This document shows positions 10,894 through 19,571 of a stretch of DNA of 37,075 nt, piece after piece. The stretch lies in NCBI GenBank assembly GCA_011682695.1, contig JAACED010000012.1, positions 107,518 through 144,592 of the forward strand, in the 5' to 3' direction. Each line of letters opens with the position of its first letter. Positions within the stretch are counted from its first letter, which is position 1. A program made the translations under genes and the position numbers. Under the pieces are notes generated by a model. The model had not been told where the DNA came from and made no database searches. It saw only the letters and a program-made list of their open reading frames with translations. The stretch comes from Gammaproteobacteria bacterium (GTDB lineage Bacteria; Actinomycetota; Acidimicrobiia; Spongiisociales; UBA4744).

Positions 10894-13284
10894 ATGGCTA
10901 TGAAGCGCTGGTTGCTGGTCCTTGCAGGTTTCGCGCTGCTCGCAGCGTCATGCCGGCTGGAACCCATCGATGATCCCGGGTTGGGCACACGGGGCCTGAC
11001 TACCGTCGTCTATGCCTCCGATGGCTCTGTGCTGGCCGAGTGGCATGCGGAGGAAGACCGGGCACTTGTCGGCTACGAGGAGCTCCCCCGCTCTCTCATC
11101 GACGCAGTCGTGGCCATCGAAGACCAACGGTATTGGGAGCACGCCGGTGTCGATCTTCACGCGCTGGCTCGTGCCATCGTCGCAAACCTCGACGCCGGTG
11201 GCGTTGTGCAGGGCGCCTCCACCATCACCCAGCAATATCTGAAGAACGTCGTGCTCACACCCGAAGTCACCCTCGATCGCAAGCTCACCGAAGCTGCACT
11301 CGCCTTGCGCCTCGAGGAGGGGCTCACGAAGGAGGAGATCCTCGAGCGCTATCTCAACACCGTCTATTTCGGTGATGGCGCCTACGGTGTCGGCACGGCG
11401 ACGGCGCATTTCTTCGGCAAAGCTCCGGCCGACCTCACCGTGGCCGAGGCTGCTCTCCTCGCCGGACTCATCCAGTCGCCATCGGACACCGATCCCTACC
11501 GGCATCCCGATGCCGCCTTGCGACGTCGCAGGGTCGTGCTCAACAAGATGGTCGAACTGGGTTGGCTCAGTCCCGAAGAAGCGAAGGCTGCCGACCAGGA
11601 ACCTCTGCTCCTCCGACCACGGGATCGCGGCAACGAGGATCGCTACCCGTATTTCACCGAAGAAGTGAAACGGCGCCTCCTCCACGACCCGAGCCTCGGA
11701 GCAACCCCTCAGGACCGCTACAACGCGCTGTTCAGGGGTGGCCTGCGCATCTACACGACCATCGATCCGACGGCGCAGGAAGCGGCGCATGCGGCCATAG
11801 CGTCCGTGATCGAAGGAGCCGACCCGTCTGCCGCTCTGGCTGCCGTGGACCCGCGCACCGGCCATGTGCTGGCGCTGGTCGGCGGTCGGGACTTCTACGA
11901 TCCGACCGACCCGCACGCCCAGTTCAATCTTGCGGTTCAGGGCCGCCGCCAACCGGGGTCGGCGTTCAAGCCCTTTGTATTGGCTGCTGCCCTCGAGCAC
12001 GGGTTCTCGCTCGACTCGTTGTTCCAGGGTGGTCGCTCGATAACGATCCAGACCGACTCCGGCCCCTGGCTCGTCGACAACTACAACGATGCCGCATTTC
12101 CGAATCTGACGTTGCTCGAAGGCACCGTGTACAGCGTCAACGTCGTGTACGCGCAAGTCGTCGACGCCATTGGTGCGCAGCACGTTGTCGACGTCGCCAA
12201 GGCGGCAGGTATCACGACAGACCTCCAGCCGTTCCCTGCCATTGCACTCGGAGCTCAAGAGGTCACCCCGCTGGACATGGCCTCTGCATACGGAACCTTC
12301 GCTGCGGACGGCACCCACGTCGATCCGATTCTCGTCACTGCCATCGAGACACACGACGGCGTGAATATCTGGGAACCCGTTCCGATCGTCACCCAGGCGA
12401 TGAGCAAGGACGTGGCGCAGTCGGTCACCGCTGCGCTCACAGAAACGGTCCGCCGCGGCACCGGCCAGCAGGCGAAGATCGGACGACCGATCGCCGGGAA
12501 GACCGGAACCTCACAGAAACACCGCGACGCGTGGTTCGTCGGGTACACGCCGGAGCTCTCCGCAGCCGTATGGGTTGGCTATGCGGAAGGTCAGGTCTCC
12601 ATGGAACCACCAACAACTCCTTTCACGATCACCGGGGGGTCATGGCCGGCACAGATCTGGGCACGTTTCGCGTCCGGAGCACTCGCAGGCACTCCGTACG
12701 GCCAACTCGCCGAGGCCGACACGGAAGGCATGGTCACCGTGGAAGTCGACCTGTCGACCGGTTTCCTCGCCGGACCCTATTGCCCCAGGTCTCACGTCGC
12801 TCGCATTCGCGTCCCGGCCGATCAGGTCCCGACGGTCATATGTCCGGTCCACAACCCGGCCGGCGTCGTCGAGGCCGGGGCAGCGACCGTTCCCGACGTG
12901 ATCGGATTGGATCTCGGGTCGGCCGTCGAAGCACTGACGACTGCCGGCTTCACGAACCACATCGACTGGAGCGACGGCGGAGCCCTCGCTCAAGGGACGG
13001 TGTTCAACCAGAGCCCATCGGCCGGCTTCCCCGCCCAGGCGGGAAGCCAGGTCCGCCTTGTCGTCGCCGGCCCGGAACCCGGTTCGGTCATCCCGTCGCT
13101 GCTCGGCTTCCCCGTGGGTCAGGCGGTTACGGAGCTGCAAGCGATCGGCGCGGCGGTCGAGATCATCACCCAAGCAGAAGCGAATCCCGACGATGCAGCC
13201 CGACGAGCTGGAGTCGTGTGGAAACAGGAACCCGCTCCGGGCACGCCTGCCGGTCAGCCGGTCACCCTGTGGGCCAACCCTTGA
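10894..13284 (+). CDS. Class A penicillin-binding protein with PASTA domains
   Basis: 796 residues; bifunctional peptidoglycan glycosyltransferase/transpeptidase acting outside the membrane. N-terminal anchor KRWLLVLAGFALLAASC (possible lipobox, Cys20, or a signal anchor). GT51 domain: catalytic Glu76 in EDQRYWEHAGVD, then QGASTITQQYLKN and RYLNTVYFG. Transpeptidase: SxxK at Ser356 (PGSAFKPF), SxN at 414 (SVN) and KTG at 536 (GKTGTSQ). Two C-terminal PASTA repeats start near residues 666 (VPDVIGLDLGSAVEAL) and 732 (VIPSLLGFPVGQAVTEL); these bind peptidoglycan or beta-lactams. ATG 10894 and ATG 10900 are both possible; the second has AAGGA at better spacing. The frame is open upstream to 10642, but that would overlap tyrS. 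Ends convergent with mpg, 42 nt apart. Confidence 0.93.
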   Translation: MAMKRWLLVLAGFALLAASCRLEPIDDPGLGTRGLTTVVYASDGSVLAEWHAEEDRALVGYEELPRSLIDAVVAIEDQRYWEHAGVDLHALARAIVANLDAGGVVQGASTITQQYLKNVVLTPEVTLDRKLTEAALALRLEEGLTKEEILERYLNTVYFGDGAYGVGTATAHFFGKAPADLTVAEAALLAGLIQSPSDTDPYRHPDAALRRRRVVLNKMVELGWLSPEEAKAADQEPLLLRPRDRGNEDRYPYFTEEVKRRLLHDPSLGATPQDRYNALFRGGLRIYTTIDPTAQEAAHAAIASVIEGADPSAALAAVDPRTGHVLALVGGRDFYDPTDPHAQFNLAVQGRRQPGSAFKPFVLAAALEHGFSLDSLFQGGRSITIQTDSGPWLVDNYNDAAFPNLTLLEGTVYSVNVVYAQVVDAIGAQHVVDVAKAAGITTDLQPFPAIALGAQEVTPLDMASAYGTFAADGTHVDPILVTAIETHDGVNIWEPVPIVTQAMSKDVAQSVTAALTETVRRGTGQQAKIGRPIAGKTGTSQKHRDAWFVGYTPELSAAVWVGYAEGQVSMEPPTTPFTITGGSWPAQIWARFASGALAGTPYGQLAEADTEGMVTVEVDLSTGFLAGPYCPRSHVARIRVPADQVPTVICPVHNPAGVVEAGAATVPDVIGLDLGSAVEALTTAGFTNHIDWSDGGALAQGTVFNQSPSAGFPAQAGSQVRLVVAGPEPGSVIPSLLGFPVGQAVTELQAIGAAVEIITQAEANPDDAARRAGVVWKQEPAPGTPAGQPVTLWANP

Positions 13285-13326
13285 CCCGCTCTCGTGACGC
13301 TTCGCAGGAATAGTCCCATCGAACCG

Positions 13327-13872
13327 TCATGAGAACTCGATAACTGTGAAGCGCCACGGTCGCTCCTTCTCCCTGCTGATCCCGACCCGGCTTGTTGCCA
13401 GCACGGTCTGTGGCGGGGGAACTGCAGGCAGCCGCAGCCTCACAGGCCCTTCGAACAGGCTCGTCCCATCCTGACTCCCGGTGATCCCCAGCGCCTGGCA
13501 AAGCTTCCCGGGGCCATCACACAGGTGGTCCCTTCTCCCCCGGCGCCGTCGCATCGTCTCTTCCCCCTCGGTCGGCAGTCCGGCTCTGAGCAGGACCGCT
13601 TCCCCCATTCCCACCGCCCCAGTGACCACGTTGGCGCACCAGTGCACACCGTAGGATCGATACACGTACAGCGTGCCCGCCGGACCGAACATCGCCCTGT
13701 TGCGGGCGTTGACGCCCCTGGAAGCGTGACTGGCGGGGTCGTCGACTCCACCGTAGGCCTCCACCTCGGTGAGGATCACTTCCGTGGCGAGGCCGGCAAA
13801 CTCGGTCCGCAGTCGCGCACCGAGCAGACGTTTCGCGACCTCCTGAACCGGACCTTCGGGCAGAGTGGTCAC
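13327..13872 (-). CDS. mpg: 3-methyladenine DNA glycosylase (AAG/Mpg family)
   Basis: 181 residues, about the usual length. Base-excision repair enzyme that removes alkylated purines. Family signatures: EVEAYGGVDDPASHASRG (catalytic Glu region), NRAMFGPAGTLYVYRSYGVHWCANVV, the DGPGKLCQALGI motif, and a C-terminal SREKERPWRF. Start is GTG at 13872-13870, whose last two bases are shared with the TGA of argF (GTGA overlap), so the two are translationally coupled. mpg and tyrS are close neighbours in mycobacteria too, which supports common ancestry of this block. Ends convergent with the PBP gene. Confidence 0.92.
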   Translation of the reverse strand: MTTLPEGPVQEVAKRLLGARLRTEFAGLATEVILTEVEAYGGVDDPASHASRGVNARNRAMFGPAGTLYVYRSYGVHWCANVVTGAVGMGEAVLLRAGLPTEGEETMRRRRGRRDHLCDGPGKLCQALGITGSQDGTSLFEGPVRLRLPAVPPPQTVLATSRVGISREKERPWRFTVIEFS

Positions 13873-14759
13873 TCGAACAGGTGTAGGAGCAAGGCTTTGA
13901 ACGTGTGCAATCGGTTCTCCGCCTGATCGAGCACCCGAGATCGGACATGGTCGACCACCGCGTCGGTGACCTCACTCCCCCGGTGTGCGGGCAGGCAGTG
14001 CAGGAAGATCGCGTCTTCCGCCGCCTGCTCGAAGAGAGCGAGGTCGACTCGATATGGCGAGAACACACGGTTGCGCTCCCCCGCCTCGTTCTCCTGACCC
14101 ATCGACGCCCAGACGTCCGTGTAGACGACGTCGGCGCCCCGGACCGCATCCTCGGCATCGTTGGTAACGAATACGTCACCAAACGATTCGGCCTTTGCGA
14201 CATACTCGGGATCAGGCTCGTATCCGGCAGGAGTGGCGATGCGAACCTTCATCTCCATCATCGCGGCCCCGACCATCAGCGAGTGGACAACATTGTTGCC
14301 GTCGCCAACGTACGCGAGTGTCGTGCCGGCCATGGGGCGCTCCTCGGCGATGGTCTGCAGATCCGCCAAGGCCTGGCATGGATGCTCCACATCGGAAAGC
14401 AGATTGATCACAGGAGCTTGCGCGTGCTCGGCCACTTCGACCAGGTCGGTGTGCTTGAACACCCGCATGGCGATCACATCCAGATACCGATCCAAGACGC
14501 CCGCGACGTCCTTGACGGCCTCTCGGCTGCCGAAACCGACTTCCTGCTGACCGAGCACGACGGGAATGGCGCCCAGCTGAGCAGATGCGAGCTCCGTGGA
14601 GACACGGGTACGCGTCGACGGCTTCTGGAAGAACAAGCCGACAGATCGTCCGGCCAGCCGCCCGCTCACGGCGGACGGATCACGGCGAACGGATTCGGCG
14701 CGGGCCAGCACGGCGCGCAGCTGATCGGGTGTCAGGTCGTCGATACGCAGAAAGTCCAT
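13869..14759 (-). CDS. argF: Ornithine carbamoyltransferase
   Basis: 296 residues. Makes citrulline from ornithine and carbamoyl phosphate in arginine synthesis. Carbamoyl phosphate loop KPSTRTRVSTE (about 51-61), HPCQALADLQT (about 128-138), and the ornithine-binding HCLPAHRGSEVT near residue 260, which distinguishes it from aspartate carbamoyltransferase. ATG at 14759 follows the pheT stop by 2 nt. In mycobacteria argF sits in a long arg cluster between pheT and mpg; here it is the only arg gene left in that place, so the other arginine genes and carAB must lie elsewhere. No arginine operator recognised. Confidence 0.95.
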   Translation of the reverse strand: MDFLRIDDLTPDQLRAVLARAESVRRDPSAVSGRLAGRSVGLFFQKPSTRTRVSTELASAQLGAIPVVLGQQEVGFGSREAVKDVAGVLDRYLDVIAMRVFKHTDLVEVAEHAQAPVINLLSDVEHPCQALADLQTIAEERPMAGTTLAYVGDGNNVVHSLMVGAAMMEMKVRIATPAGYEPDPEYVAKAESFGDVFVTNDAEDAVRGADVVYTDVWASMGQENEAGERNRVFSPYRVDLALFEQAAEDAIFLHCLPAHRGSEVTDAVVDHVRSRVLDQAENRLHTFKALLLHLFE

Positions 14760-14761
14760 TG

Positions 14762-17149
14762 TTACGCTCCCCCCCGGAGGCGTCCTCCGAGTTTGTCGGC
14801 TACGGCGGTGATGATGCGGCCTCGGTCCTCCCGAACGTCCTCGTTCGTCAGCGTCGTGTCAGGCGACCTGAACGTCAGCTGGACGGCGAGGCTCTTGTGG
14901 CCTTCCGGCAGGGAGCCGCCGCGAAACTCATCGAACAGGTGCACCGTCTCGAGCATGGGACCTGCGGCATCCCGGATCACCTTGACGAGTTCGGCTGAAG
15001 GCACGGTCTCGTGCACCTCGAACGCCAGGTCGAAGACAACCGGCGGATAGGTGCTCGGTTCCTTGAAGGTCCAGAAGCCATGCGTTTCGAGCAATCTCTC
15101 CAAGCGGAACTCGCCGGCGGCAACACGTCCTTCGATTCCGTAGGCCCGCGTCACCGCTGGGTGCAGTTCTCCGAACGCGCCGATCGGATGCTCGTCGAGG
15201 AATACTCGCCCTGCACGTCCGGGGTGAAAACCTGCGAGCTGTTCGGCGCGCACTTCAGCCTCTAGGCCCATGGCTGTTTCGATCACCTTCCAGACGGCTC
15301 CTGCGGTGCCAAAATCGGCCGGCCGGCTCTCCCCCCCGAGCGTCTTGGCACCGAATCGTCCGGAGATGACAAAGGCCAGAGTGTCCGGTTGAAACGGGAT
15401 CTTCGGATCGACGTGATCCGGAGTATCGATGAACACCTTCCCCGTCTCGAAAAGGGCAACCGAAGGGAGCCCATGACTGGCATTGAAACGTACCGACTTC
15501 AATAGCCCGGGAAGCAGCGTGGTGCGCAGCAGCGACTCCTCCTCACGCAACGGATTCCGCACGCGGATGGCGGTCGCGGCGTCTGCGTGCAGCTTTTCGA
15601 GGTCTTCCGGAGCGAGGAACGTCAGCGTCGACGCTTCCCAAAGCCCGGCTCCAACGAGCGCTGCCCGGAGCGTTCGGGCCCGTCGGGCAGTACCGCCGAG
15701 TCCGGACCCGGGGCCGTGCGGCAGTCGCGAGGGGATATGGTTGAGTCCGTACAGCCTCGCGATCTCCTCGACCAGATCCGCCGGCCGGCTCACGTCAGGA
15801 CGATACGTCGGCACGGTGACGTCCAAAGGATCTTCTCCTCGCACGCCGAAACCGAGTCGCTCCAGCAGATCGACGATCTCCTCTCGGGCAAGGGAGACCC
15901 CCAGGAGACGTCCAGGCTCGGCAAGGGAGAGCCTGACCGTTCGCTCAGGGATCGGACTCGGGTACGCGTCTTTCGAACCGGGGGCGGGCACGCCCCCGGC
16001 GAGCTGCGCCAGCAGATGTGCGGCTCGTGCCGCGGCTCGTGCCGGAAGGTCCGGATCCACTCCTCGTTCGAATCGGGACGAAGCTTCGGTCCGCAACCCG
16101 TGCCGCTGTGCCGTATTCATGACCGTCGGGGCATCGAAATGAGCGGCTTCGATGAGCACCCGACGCGTCGTAGGGCCGACTTCTGTCTCTTCGCCTCCCA
16201 TTACTCCAGCGAATGCGATCACCCGTTCGGGATCCGTGATCAGCAGGTCCTCGGGAGTGATCTCGTGTTTCACTCCATCGAGTGTTCGCAGGTCCTCTCC
16301 GTACCGGCCTCTGCGCACGACGATCGTTTCCTCGGCAATCGTGTCGAGATCGAAGCCGTGCAACGGCTGGCCGTACTCGAGCAGGACATAGTTCGTGATG
16401 TCCACGACATTGTTGATGGAGCGGATTCCGGCGTCTCGCAGCCTCAGGCGCATCCCCAACGGGGAATCCGACACAGTGACCTCGCGCACTTCTCGGCCCA
16501 CATACCTCGGACATCCCACCGGATCCTCCAGCACGATGGAGACCGCCGACGCTTCACCCCGTTCCTGCAACTCGGCTGCCGGTACGGATAGATCGAGCCG
16601 GTAGTAGGCGGCCAGGTCCCGAGCGATTCCCAGGATGGACATCGCATCGCCCCTGTTCGGGGTAATCGAGAGATCGAAGATGACGTCCGGATATGGCACC
16701 AGGGTCGAGAAGTCCGTACCGACGGGAGTCGAAGGGTCGAGGACCATGATCCCTTCTCGTCCCTCGCCCAGACCCAACTCGGCTTCCGAGCAGATCATCC
16801 CATGAGATCGGACTCCTCGAATCGTTCGAACCTCCACATGGAGTCCTCCGGCGAGGACTGCTCCGGGAACCGACACCGGCACGATCGCCCCGACGTCGAA
16901 GTTGTCGGCTCCACACACGATGTCCTGCGGCACTCCCCCGACCGACACTTGGCAGAAGCGAAGCCGGTCGGCGTCGGGGTGCCGTTCGATCTGCTCGACC
17001 CTGCCGACCACGACGCCCGAAAACGCCGCCTCCAAGCGTTGGTAACCCTCGACTTCATGCCCGAGCGATGCCAGCACCTCGGCAAGCTCGGCCGGGTCGT
17101 CCGTCGGGACGGCGACGAACTCCTTCAGCCAGCGGAGGGAGACTTTCAT
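14762..17149 (-). CDS. pheT: Phenylalanyl-tRNA synthetase beta subunit
   Basis: 795 residues, full length for the bacterial type. Partner of PheS in an alpha2-beta2 enzyme charging tRNA-Phe. Order: N-terminal MKVSLRWLKEFV, an EMAP-like tRNA-binding fold at about 40-150 (VVVGRVEQIERHPDADRL, CGADNFDVGAIVPVSVPGA), B3/4 editing region with HFDAPTVMNTAQRHGLRTEAS, B5 domain (DVTVPTYRPDVSRPADLVEE) and a C-terminal FDX-ACB anticodon domain (STYPPVVFDLAFEV ... VQLTFRSPDTTLTNEDV). Its ATG overlaps the pheS TGA (ATGA). Forms an operon pheS-pheT-argF-mpg. Confidence 0.96.
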   Translation of the reverse strand: MKVSLRWLKEFVAVPTDDPAELAEVLASLGHEVEGYQRLEAAFSGVVVGRVEQIERHPDADRLRFCQVSVGGVPQDIVCGADNFDVGAIVPVSVPGAVLAGGLHVEVRTIRGVRSHGMICSEAELGLGEGREGIMVLDPSTPVGTDFSTLVPYPDVIFDLSITPNRGDAMSILGIARDLAAYYRLDLSVPAAELQERGEASAVSIVLEDPVGCPRYVGREVREVTVSDSPLGMRLRLRDAGIRSINNVVDITNYVLLEYGQPLHGFDLDTIAEETIVVRRGRYGEDLRTLDGVKHEITPEDLLITDPERVIAFAGVMGGEETEVGPTTRRVLIEAAHFDAPTVMNTAQRHGLRTEASSRFERGVDPDLPARAAARAAHLLAQLAGGVPAPGSKDAYPSPIPERTVRLSLAEPGRLLGVSLAREEIVDLLERLGFGVRGEDPLDVTVPTYRPDVSRPADLVEEIARLYGLNHIPSRLPHGPGSGLGGTARRARTLRAALVGAGLWEASTLTFLAPEDLEKLHADAATAIRVRNPLREEESLLRTTLLPGLLKSVRFNASHGLPSVALFETGKVFIDTPDHVDPKIPFQPDTLAFVISGRFGAKTLGGESRPADFGTAGAVWKVIETAMGLEAEVRAEQLAGFHPGRAGRVFLDEHPIGAFGELHPAVTRAYGIEGRVAAGEFRLERLLETHGFWTFKEPSTYPPVVFDLAFEVHETVPSAELVKVIRDAAGPMLETVHLFDEFRGGSLPEGHKSLAVQLTFRSPDTTLTNEDVREDRGRIITAVADKLGGRLRGGA

Positions 17150-18180
17150 CGGAACTGCTCCAGCACGCGCACATCGTTATCGAAGAAATGTCTGATGTGC
17201 CCGATGCCGTGCCGCACCATCGCGAGCCTTTCCACCCCGACCCCGAACGCGAACCCCGACACCCGTGTCGGATCGTAACCCACGGCATCGAACACGTTCG
17301 GGTCGACCATTCCGCACCCGAGGAGTTCGATCCATCCGGTTTGCCCGCACACGCGACATCCGCTGCCGTCGCAGTTGAAGCAGGACACCGCCATCTCTGC
17401 GGAGGGTTCGGTGAACGGAAAGAAGTGCGGGTACATGCGGATCTTCCTGCCGGCACCGAAGAACCGCTCCATGAAGTACTGCAGGGTTCCCTTCAGGTCG
17501 GCGAAGGTGAGAGCGTCGTCGACCGAAAGCCCTTCGATCTGCGTGAACACAGGCGAATGGGTTGCGTCCAGGGCATCGGAGCGGTACACCCTCCCCGGCA
17601 CGATCACATAGACCGGCGGCTCATGTTGCTCCATGTAACGGACCTGCATGGGCGACGTCTGCGTTCTCAAGAGCAGTTCGTCCGCTGGATCGCCCCAGTC
17701 GACATAGAGCGTGTCCGACTCGAGCCGTGCCGGGTGTGTCGGCGGCGTGTTGAGGGCGTCGAAGTTGTAGGCCGCAGTCTCCACCTCAGGTCCTGTGGCT
17801 ACCGCATACCCGAGGGCGGTGAAGATGTCACAAACCTCCTCCACGGTCTCGGTAAGCAGGTGATGATGGCCCCTCTGGATCTCGAACACGGGCAACGTCA
17901 CATCGGTGCGTTCGACCTCCAGAAGTTCATCCTCCGCAGCTCTCTCCAACTCGGCTCGACGTGTTTCCAGCTGCGTCTTCAGTTCCTGATAAGCCTCATT
18001 CAGCGCGGCACCGACAGCGGGGCGCTCTTCGGGTGGAATGCTGCCGAGATTCTTGCGCTGCTGAGCGATGATCGACGATCTCCCGATCAGCTCCCGTTCG
18101 AGTTCTTGAAGCGCGTCGAGGCTCGAAGCTGCTCGGATGCGAGCCGGGGCCTCTGCGCGCAGTTGCTTGATGTGATCCAT
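17146..18180 (-). CDS. pheS: Phenylalanyl-tRNA synthetase alpha subunit
   Basis: 344 residues. N-terminal coiled coil (about 1-90) for tRNA-Phe contact, then the class II catalytic core: GHHHLLTETVEEVCDIFTALGY, NFDALNTPPTHPAR, LLRTQTSPMQVRYM (motif 2 area), FFPFTEPSAEM, and motif 3 GFAFGVGVERLAMVRHGI. The C-x2-C-x4-C-x2-C insert CFNCDGSGCRVCG is common in PheS of this length and may bind zinc. ATG at 18180 has no purine-rich ribosome site; instead a TAACCT -10 box lies 9 nt before it, suggesting a leaderless or nearly leaderless message. First gene of pheS-pheT-argF-mpg. Confidence 0.96.
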   Translation of the reverse strand: MDHIKQLRAEAPARIRAASSLDALQELERELIGRSSIIAQQRKNLGSIPPEERPAVGAALNEAYQELKTQLETRRAELERAAEDELLEVERTDVTLPVFEIQRGHHHLLTETVEEVCDIFTALGYAVATGPEVETAAYNFDALNTPPTHPARLESDTLYVDWGDPADELLLRTQTSPMQVRYMEQHEPPVYVIVPGRVYRSDALDATHSPVFTQIEGLSVDDALTFADLKGTLQYFMERFFGAGRKIRMYPHFFPFTEPSAEMAVSCFNCDGSGCRVCGQTGWIELLGCGMVDPNVFDAVGYDPTRVSGFAFGVGVERLAMVRHGIGHIRHFFDNDVRVLEQFR

Positions 18181-18189
18181 CGTGCCGGG

Positions 18190-18195
18190 AGGTTA
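18190..18195 (-). promoter_or_regulatory. Candidate -10 box of pheS
   Basis: TAACCT on the minus strand, 9 nt before the pheS ATG, matches the TANNNT pattern of actinobacterial -10 boxes. No clear -35. The start would fall at or within a few bases of the ATG. Single-site evidence only. Confidence 0.4.
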
Positions 18196-18270
18196 GCGCG
18201 CCGACGAGTCCTGCCCTCCGATCCTGCGGCGGAAGTCCACATGCCGCACCAGACCCTCGCGGGTACGTTG

Positions 18271-19086
18271 TCAGACGTCTTCGATTCCCCGGTGATGCCG
18301 GCTGTACTCATAGGCGAGGATTGCTCCGGCGATTCCGGCATTCAGACTCTCCATTCCTCCCGGCATGGGAATCGTGACGAGCAGATCGGATGCAGTCACG
18401 ATATGCGCGGGAAGGCCACCGGCCTCGGGACCGATAATGATCACAATCCGATCTTCGTGGGCAAGCTCCACCGGGTCGACCCCCGCCCGTGGTACCGCCG
18501 CCACCGTCGTGAAGCCTCGTGTCTGCAGGCTCTCCGGTGTCGCCTCCCTCTCGATGGTCGTTCGAAAATGGCCGCCGGCAGCCGCCCTCAGTGCCTTTGG
18601 GGACCACGGATCGGTGCTCGTGGAGTCGACTGCCACGTCCATGCCGAATGCTGCTGCAGAGCGGATGAGTGTTCCCATGTTGCCCGGGTCGCCAATGCCC
18701 AACAGCAACAGGCACGAGCGGGATGCTTCGACCGACGGCGGGACCACCATGACTGCCACGGGCCCTCGCGGATGCTGCGTTGGCGCCAGTCTCTCGAGCA
18801 CCTCTGCGCTCACATATGCGGTCCCGGGCAGTGGCTCGGCCACGGGATCACCCACGAGGGCGAACACCGTTTCGAGTTCATGCCCGGCGGCGATCGCCGC
18901 GAGCACCAGATTGGGGCCTTCCAGGATCGTTCGACCGGTGACGCGACGCTCGCGAGTGCGCCGAAGCCTCAGGGCTGCAGCGACCCGCGAGTTGCGCGTC
19001 GATCGAATCGGTTCAGTGTTGGGCTGCGTTGGCTGCCTCGACGATCTGGCTAAACGACGTGGGGTCGTTGACCGCCATCTCCGCAA
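18271..19086 (-). CDS. SpoU-family rRNA 2'-O-methyltransferase (TsnR/RlmB-like)
   Basis: SPOUT (trefoil-knot) methyltransferase using SAM on a ribose in rRNA; the exact target is unknown. Motif 1 [17 protein letters not shown], motif 2 [12 protein letters not shown], motif 3 [18 protein letters not shown] are all present, and an N-terminal substrate-binding segment [19 protein letters not shown]. The place after rplT and before pheS is where mycobacteria carry tsnR. The start is uncertain: between the rplT stop (19013) and the conserved EGPNLV there is no ATG, GTG or TTG. ATG at 19086 gives 271 residues but overlaps rplT by 74 bases and adds an arginine-rich tail; ATT at 19008 would give a family-like N-terminus. 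Function class sure, N-terminus not. Confidence 0.85.
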   Translation of the reverse strand: MRRWRSTTPRRLARSSRQPTQPNTEPIRSTRNSRVAAALRLRRTRERRVTGRTILEGPNLVLAAIAAGHELETVFALVGDPVAEPLPGTAYVSAEVLERLAPTQHPRGPVAVMVVPPSVEASRSCLLLLGIGDPGNMGTLIRSAAAFGMDVAVDSTSTDPWSPKALRAAAGGHFRTTIEREATPESLQTRGFTTVAAVPRAGVDPVELAHEDRIVIIIGPEAGGLPAHIVTASDLLVTIPMPGGMESLNAGIAGAILAYEYSRHHRGIEDV

Positions 19087-19369
19087 GCATCTTTCGATCG
19101 ACCTGGATCTCGGCTTCCTTCAACCCGGCCATCAGCCGCGAATAGGTTGTACCGTTCTGTCGAGCCGCGGCGTTGATCCTGGAGATCCAGAGCCGTCGGA
19201 ACTCTCCCTTTTTCGCACGGCGGTCTCGATATGAGTCCGACATGGCATGCATGACCTGCTCGTTCGCCGTGCGGAATCTGCGGCTCTTTGCCCCTTTGTA
19301 GCCCTTGGCGCGATCCAGGACCTTGCGGTGCTTCTTCCGACCGTGAACGGCGCGTTTTACTCGTGCCAT
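19013..19369 (-). CDS. rplT: 50S ribosomal protein L20
   Basis: 118 residues, standard length. Starts [18 protein letters not shown] and contains the family pattern [34 protein letters not shown] and [19 protein letters not shown]. It binds 23S rRNA early in 50S assembly and in some bacteria represses its own operon. Third gene of infC-rpmI-rplT, 10 nt after rpmI, with an AGGAGGC ribosome site. Confidence 0.98.
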   Translation of the reverse strand: MARVKRAVHGRKKHRKVLDRAKGYKGAKSRRFRTANEQVMHAMSDSYRDRRAKKGEFRRLWISRINAAARQNGTTYSRLMAGLKEAEIQVDRKMLAEMAVNDPTSFSQIVEAANAAQH

Positions 19370-19379
19370 GCGATGCCTC

Positions 19380-19571
19380 CTAGCGGCCCAGCAAACGCGA
19401 CGCCGTACGCCGGTCGCCGCGAGTCAGTTCGGTATTGCCTTTGAGCTGACGGAAACGCTTCCGGCTCTTGGCAAGCTTCAGATGGCCTCGACCCGCGCGC
19501 GCGCGCACGAGCTTGCCTGATCCGGTGCGCCGAATACGCTTTGCGGCACCCCGGTGACTCTTCGTCTTCAT
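19380..19571 (-). CDS. rpmI: 50S ribosomal protein L35
   Basis: 63 residues, strongly basic: [20 protein letters not shown], then [19 protein letters not shown]. This is the usual L35 pattern (KTHSGAAKRF.. and H...K...KR.R.L). Its ATG shares one base with the infC TGA (TGATGA), so it is translationally coupled to infC. Confidence 0.97.
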   Translation of the reverse strand: MKTKSHRGAAKRIRRTGSGKLVRARAGRGHLKLAKSRKRFRQLKGNTELTRGDRRTASRLLGR

